NCBI GenBank assembly: GCA_040387835.1
Contig: JAZKCZ010000002.1
Span: forward strand, 497,768-561,767
DNA: 64,000 nt
Direction of reading: 5' to 3'
Origin: Myxococcota bacterium
GTDB taxonomy: Bacteria > Myxococcota > UBA727 > JABDBI01
A program made the translations under genes and the position numbers. The notes under the pieces were generated by a model. It was not told where the DNA came from and did not search any database. It worked only from the letters and a program-made list of their open reading frames with translations. Of this stretch, positions 63,625-64,000 are shown in pieces. The first letter of the stretch is position 1. Each line of letters begins with the position of its first letter.

Positions 63625-64000
63625 ATGATTTTAAGCAAAATTAAAGCGCATTTTGGTGTAGAAGTGCTGGTTCAGGCGCCGTCTGGAGAGCTATCACGCA
63701 TCAAAATTTCACGAAATTCAGGGCATGTCGTCGGCGACAAAGTGCAGGTGACAGACGGCCGCCTAACGCGCTTAGACCGAGAAAACGAACTGATCCGAAA
63801 AACACCCTTCGGCAATCAAGTTATTGCCGCTAACCTAAACTACGTCGGTATTGTAATTTCCTACACTCCGAAAACACCGAATTACTTCATCGATCAAATT
63901 ATTGTTTCGTGCAGATCGGTAGGCATAGAGCCGTTTATTTTGGTCACCAAACTCGACAAATCAGAATCCGGCGATTTTTTCGGCAATATTAAATCTATCT
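63625..64000 (+). CDS. rsgA: Ribosome small-subunit-dependent GTPase, partial N-terminus
   Basis: 125 codons visible, cut by the right edge. The N-terminal OB-fold (VVGDKVQVTDGRLTRL) is followed by 'LIRKTPFGNQVIAANLNYVGIV' and 'FILVTKLDKSESG', the start of the circularly permuted GTPase with its G4-type T-K-x-D motif. RsgA helps mature the 30S subunit. Confidence 0.88.
   Translation, partial: MILSKIKAHFGVEVLVQAPSGELSRIKISRNSGHVVGDKVQVTDGRLTRLDRENELIRKTPFGNQVIAANLNYVGIVISYTPKTPNYFIDQIIVSCRSVGIEPFILVTKLDKSESGDFFGNIKSI

Overview
The window (about 47-48% GC by eye) reads as a compact Gram-negative chromosome segment, most likely from a Myxococcota or deltaproteobacterium-like lineage. The strongest lineage pointers are a MXAN_2562-type outer-membrane beta-barrel joined to a MYXO-CTERM-like tail (48229-49794), a SpoIVB/S55-type secreted peptidase (57346-59034) and a pilin-like helix resembling myxobacterial pilins (52400-52756). 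Housekeeping genes are ordinary bacterial ones. The accessory genes look like the exported or host-directed repertoire of an organism that lives with or inside eukaryotic cells. The lineage and lifestyle are inferences; no searches could be run.

Layout. 1-8369 (minus): an eight-gene polysaccharide locus (ABC exporter, FkbM methyltransferase, alkaline-phosphatase-fold protein, NAD-dependent dehydratase/epimerase, nucleotidyltransferase, two glycosyltransferases, AsnB-like amidotransferase cut by the window edge). 8400-12960: FMN reductase, a flippase-like membrane protein, and PutA with a small membrane protein. 13006-17121: two tandem secreted proteins, each with an OTU cysteine-protease-like domain followed by a Ser/Thr kinase domain. 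17178-21066: pckA, csbD-like, HIT, gatA, gatC. 21167-36970: accessory island with two OTU-domain secreted proteins, a 2057-residue secreted PEP-dikinase-like/alpha-solenoid protein, two related cysteine-patterned secreted proteins, a DUF4143-type ATPase and trpS, with decayed pieces of trpS, gatC and the giant gene between them. 36971-37590: inverted-repeat elements. 37592-42526: rpmJ-rpsM-rpsK-rpoA-rplQ-tRNA-Met-leuS. 42527-47205: second accessory island of small secreted proteins, again strewn with leuS debris. 47234-60976: asd, the beta-barrel fusion, thiL, GST, a CD39-like apyrase, a pilin-like protein, an RluD-type synthase, a beta-propeller-like protein, an amidase-like protein, lpd, rpmG, the S55 peptidase and speA. 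60994-61644: a protein that closely resembles a SNAP-25-type eukaryotic SNARE. 61680-64000: a membrane protein, tRNA-Val, hup and the start of rsgA.

How it fits together. The candidate new biology is the set of eukaryote-like or exported proteins: SNARE mimic, four OTU domains (two fused to kinases), a CD39/NTPDase, a secreted ATP-grasp/phosphohistidine protein carrying a HEAT-like solenoid, and a Ser-rich protein with a possible ankyrin-like stretch. I infer they act on ubiquitin signalling, phosphorylation, extracellular or vacuolar nucleotides and membrane fusion in a host or prey cell. No secretion system is visible here; many have a Sec signal peptide, while the SNARE-like and Ser-rich proteins do not. 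The two accessory islands grew by local duplications that copied the 3' ends of neighbouring housekeeping genes (trpS, leuS) and left complementary gene remnants.
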